From positions 248,001 to 312,000 of the forward strand of contig JAKBAD010000001.1 in NCBI GenBank assembly GCA_021809435.1: a stretch of 64,000 nucleotides of DNA. The letters run 5' to 3'. Below are positions 62,290 through 64,000 of this stretch, piece after piece. Numbering within the stretch: position 1 is the first letter of the stretch; every line of letters starts with the position of its first letter. The position numbers and the translations under genes are program-made. Origin of the DNA: Pseudomonadota bacterium. Its GTDB lineage: Bacteria > Pseudomonadota > Alphaproteobacteria > Acetobacterales > Acetobacteraceae. The notes under the pieces are model-generated. The model saw nothing but the letters and a program-made list of their open reading frames with translations. It searched no databases and was not told the DNA's origin.

Positions 62290-63652
62290 GCTGATAGAGC
62301 ACGGCGCCTGGCGGGTGGGCGGCAACGTGATAACGAGCCGCCAGAGCCGCGTTGAGCTGATCTGAGATGGCTTCATTCGCCCAATCAGGGCCGGGTGGCG
62401 GGTCTCGGCGGATGATGAGTTGGGGGGAGGTGGCCAGGATGCGCGCCAGCTCGGCCGAGGGGTTGATTTGCGCCACCGGCGCCAGACGGTTGCCTGCAAT
62501 GACCGAGGGCAGCACATAGCGTGTGGGGGCGGGCAGGCCGGTGAGGGCATAGAGAATCGGCTGGGCGTCGAACACATACAGGCTGTGCGGGTGGAGGGCG
62601 GTGATGGCCGCGGCGTCGAGGCGCACATCGTCAGGGCTAAGCGCCCAGCGATAGGCCTGCCACCCGGCCCAGGCGGGCGGTGCCAGCAGGGCCGCCGTTG
62701 CCGCCACGCGTAGCCAGACCCGGCGCGGTAAGCGCGAGATGAACAGCCCCAGCCCAACGCAAACGGGGGGTAATGCCTGGAGGAAATAATGGTCGTAGAA
62801 ATATTTGGCGGCACTGGCCCCCACCAGCGCCAGGGCCAGCCACAGCGCCACCATGCGCGTGCCGCGAAACGCCGCCAGCAGGGCGGTGGCGGCATAGAGC
62901 GTACCCCAACGTATGAGCTGGGTGCTGATGCCCCACCATGCGGTGCCGGGCGGTATGGGAACGGCGGCGCGGCGGAAATTAGCCAGAATCGAGCAGGTGA
63001 ACCAGAGCGGTAGCTGCCCGGCGGCCGCATAAAGCGCGATGGCGGCGAGCAACGGCAGGGCCGCGCCCAGAATTGCCCAGGCCACCGGGGCCACCTGCCG
63101 CCTGCGCAGGGCGAGCACGGCCAGAACCAGGGGGGCCTCGGTGATGGCGACATATTTGACCATGAAGGCGCAGCCCAGGCACAGCCCCACCACCAGACCC
63201 GGCCAGCCGCGCAGCGCCCCCAACAGGGCAAGCGCCGTGAAACTGGCCATGAACAGCTCGGTATTGGCTGAGAGGCCATCATTGGCCATGGCGCACACCA
63301 GTACGGCTATGCCGCTGATCCAGGCGGCCAGACGCTCGCCGGTGAGGGTGAGGGTGAGCGCGAAACTGGTGAGGCTTAACCCCCCGACAAACAGTGCGGC
63401 CGCCAGGCGCATGGCGGCAACACCGGGCGCCAGATATTGGAAGAGGGCGAAAATGACATAGATGCCGATGGGTTTATTGTCCCACACGGCGGTGTAGGGC
63501 AGATGGCCGGCATGCCAGCTTTGCGCCATGAGGAAATAGAGGCTCTCATCCCAGTCGAGCACCGCGCGGTTGAGATAAGGCAGGCGAAGTGCCAGCGCCG
63601 CCAGGGGCAGCAGCAGGGCGGGCGCCAAAGGGGAAAGGAGCAGACGCTTCAT
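62276..63652 (-). CDS. GT39-like dolichyl-/polyprenyl-phosphate-mannose glycosyltransferase
   Basis: 458 residues with about ten membrane helices. The first periplasmic loop holds RLPYLNRAVLDWDESLYF with the catalytic-type acidic pair (DWDES), followed by WDNKPIGIYVIFALF, the PMT_2/ArnT-like signature, and AMANDGLSANTELFMASFTALALLG. It would transfer a sugar from a polyprenyl-phosphate donor to an envelope acceptor. ATG 63652 opens MKRLLLSPLAPALLL. The 3' end overlaps the PilZ gene by 14 bp. Confidence 0.8.
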   Translation of the reverse strand: MKRLLLSPLAPALLLPLAALALRLPYLNRAVLDWDESLYFLMAQSWHAGHLPYTAVWDNKPIGIYVIFALFQYLAPGVAAMRLAAALFVGGLSLTSFALTLTLTGERLAAWISGIAVLVCAMANDGLSANTELFMASFTALALLGALRGWPGLVVGLCLGCAFMVKYVAITEAPLVLAVLALRRRQVAPVAWAILGAALPLLAAIALYAAAGQLPLWFTCSILANFRRAAVPIPPGTAWWGISTQLIRWGTLYAATALLAAFRGTRMVALWLALALVGASAAKYFYDHYFLQALPPVCVGLGLFISRLPRRVWLRVAATAALLAPPAWAGWQAYRWALSPDDVRLDAAAITALHPHSLYVFDAQPILYALTGLPAPTRYVLPSVIAGNRLAPVAQINPSAELARILATSPQLIIRRDPPPGPDWANEAISDQLNAALAARYHVAAHPPGAVLYQLNSN

Positions 63653-63714
63653 TGCCCTGCCTGCTTGCCAGCAGGCCAAGAGCCGGGCAAGAGGAAGGCG
63701 CAATGGAGGGTGAC

Positions 63715-64000
63715 ATGAGAGTTTTGCCGATCGTCTTGGGCTTGGCTTGGCTTGCCGGTGCGGCTGCCCATGCGCAAAGCGTGAATGACGATCCGACCGG
63801 CCCGCAGCCGCCTTTGCCGACCGAGGCGCTGACCATTGTTAACGACCAGGGCCAGAAATTGGCCTTTAGCGTTGAAGTGGCGGCAACAGAGCAGGAGCAG
63901 ACCACCGGTCTGATGTGGCGCAAAAGCGTGGCCGATGATGGCGGCATGTTGTTTCCCTTGCCCGCGCCGCAGGTGGCGCAGTTTTGGATGAAGAACACGG
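63715..64000 (+). CDS. DUF192 family protein, 3' end beyond the window
   Basis: A frame from ATG 63715, with GGAGG five bases upstream, stays open to the window edge (95 codons so far). It begins with a signal peptide (MRVLPIVLGLAWLAGAAAHAQ). The mature part EQEQTTGLMWRKSVADDGGMLF and QFWMKNT is the DUF192 signature (usually RGLMfR..l..d.GMLF and FWMkNT). Exported DUF192 proteins are small and of unknown role. It is divergent from the GT39-like gene. Confidence 0.85.
   Translation, partial: MRVLPIVLGLAWLAGAAAHAQSVNDDPTGPQPPLPTEALTIVNDQGQKLAFSVEVAATEQEQTTGLMWRKSVADDGGMLFPLPAPQVAQFWMKNT

Overview
The window reads as a stretch of chromosome from a GC-rich alphaproteobacterium, most likely a member of the Acetobacteraceae. 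The evidence is the strongly GC-rich third codon positions, the [21 protein letters not shown] and HisBHAFE gene orders, the intracellular PHB depolymerase, and a giant repeat protein ending in a Hint_2-type domain as is common in acetic acid bacteria. I see no rRNA, tRNA, insertion sequence, prophage or CRISPR array. Most of the window is densely packed housekeeping DNA with many 1-16 bp stop/start overlaps.

Layout. 0.2-3.8 kb: pheST (minus). 4.0-8.7 kb: pal-cpoB-tilS-ftsH (plus), here separated from the usual tolQRAB genes. 9.0-12.2 kb: a coupled minus-strand run, lytic transglycosylase-pgpA-pncC-panB. 12.3-13.7 kb: dapA-smpB. 13.8-15.0 kb: an NYN nuclease coupled to a uracil-DNA glycosylase. 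15.1-18.8 kb: folK, rpoZ, rsh and acpS. 18.9-22.5 kb: a degenerate membrane GGDEF protein, a flavin reductase-like protein, a DUF3297 protein and a D,D-carboxypeptidase. 22.6-39.2 kb: a very long plus-strand run starting with two tandem lepB genes, rnc and era. It continues into an apparent envelope glycosylation block (two paralogous GT-C-like membrane proteins, a GT87-like protein, a polyprenyl-phosphate glycosyltransferase and a methyltransferase), then a nitrilase, nadK, an FkbH-like protein, gpt, a GT4 glycosyltransferase, creA and a DUF3311/sodium-solute symporter pair.

39.2-45.5 kb: two minus-strand genes, the only gene-free stretch over 300 bp, and a 1532-residue repeat protein with a C-terminal Hint domain. 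Inside it, 580 bp is duplicated with no difference that I can see. 45.6-50.3 kb: a MaoC-like gene and the histidine cluster hisB-hisH-GNAT-hisA-hisF-hisE-hinT; hisI is not here. 50.3-58.2 kb: chrA, a TerC-like gene, purB, small envelope genes, a Nudix hydrolase, an NRDE protein and ftsK. 58.3-64 kb: a GST, phaZ, two tandem 2OG-Fe(II) oxygenases, a PilZ protein, a GT39-like protein and the start of a DUF192 gene that runs off the window.

The items most worth following are the Hint repeat protein with its perfect internal duplication, the GT-C/polyprenyl-phosphate locus and its FkbH-like neighbour, a triplicated 27-bp translational-coupling junction between gpt and the GT4 gene, a GGDEF protein that lost its catalytic motif but kept an inhibitory-site motif, a predicted leaderless ftsK mRNA, and an exactly repeated 45-bp hairpin element found behind two genes.
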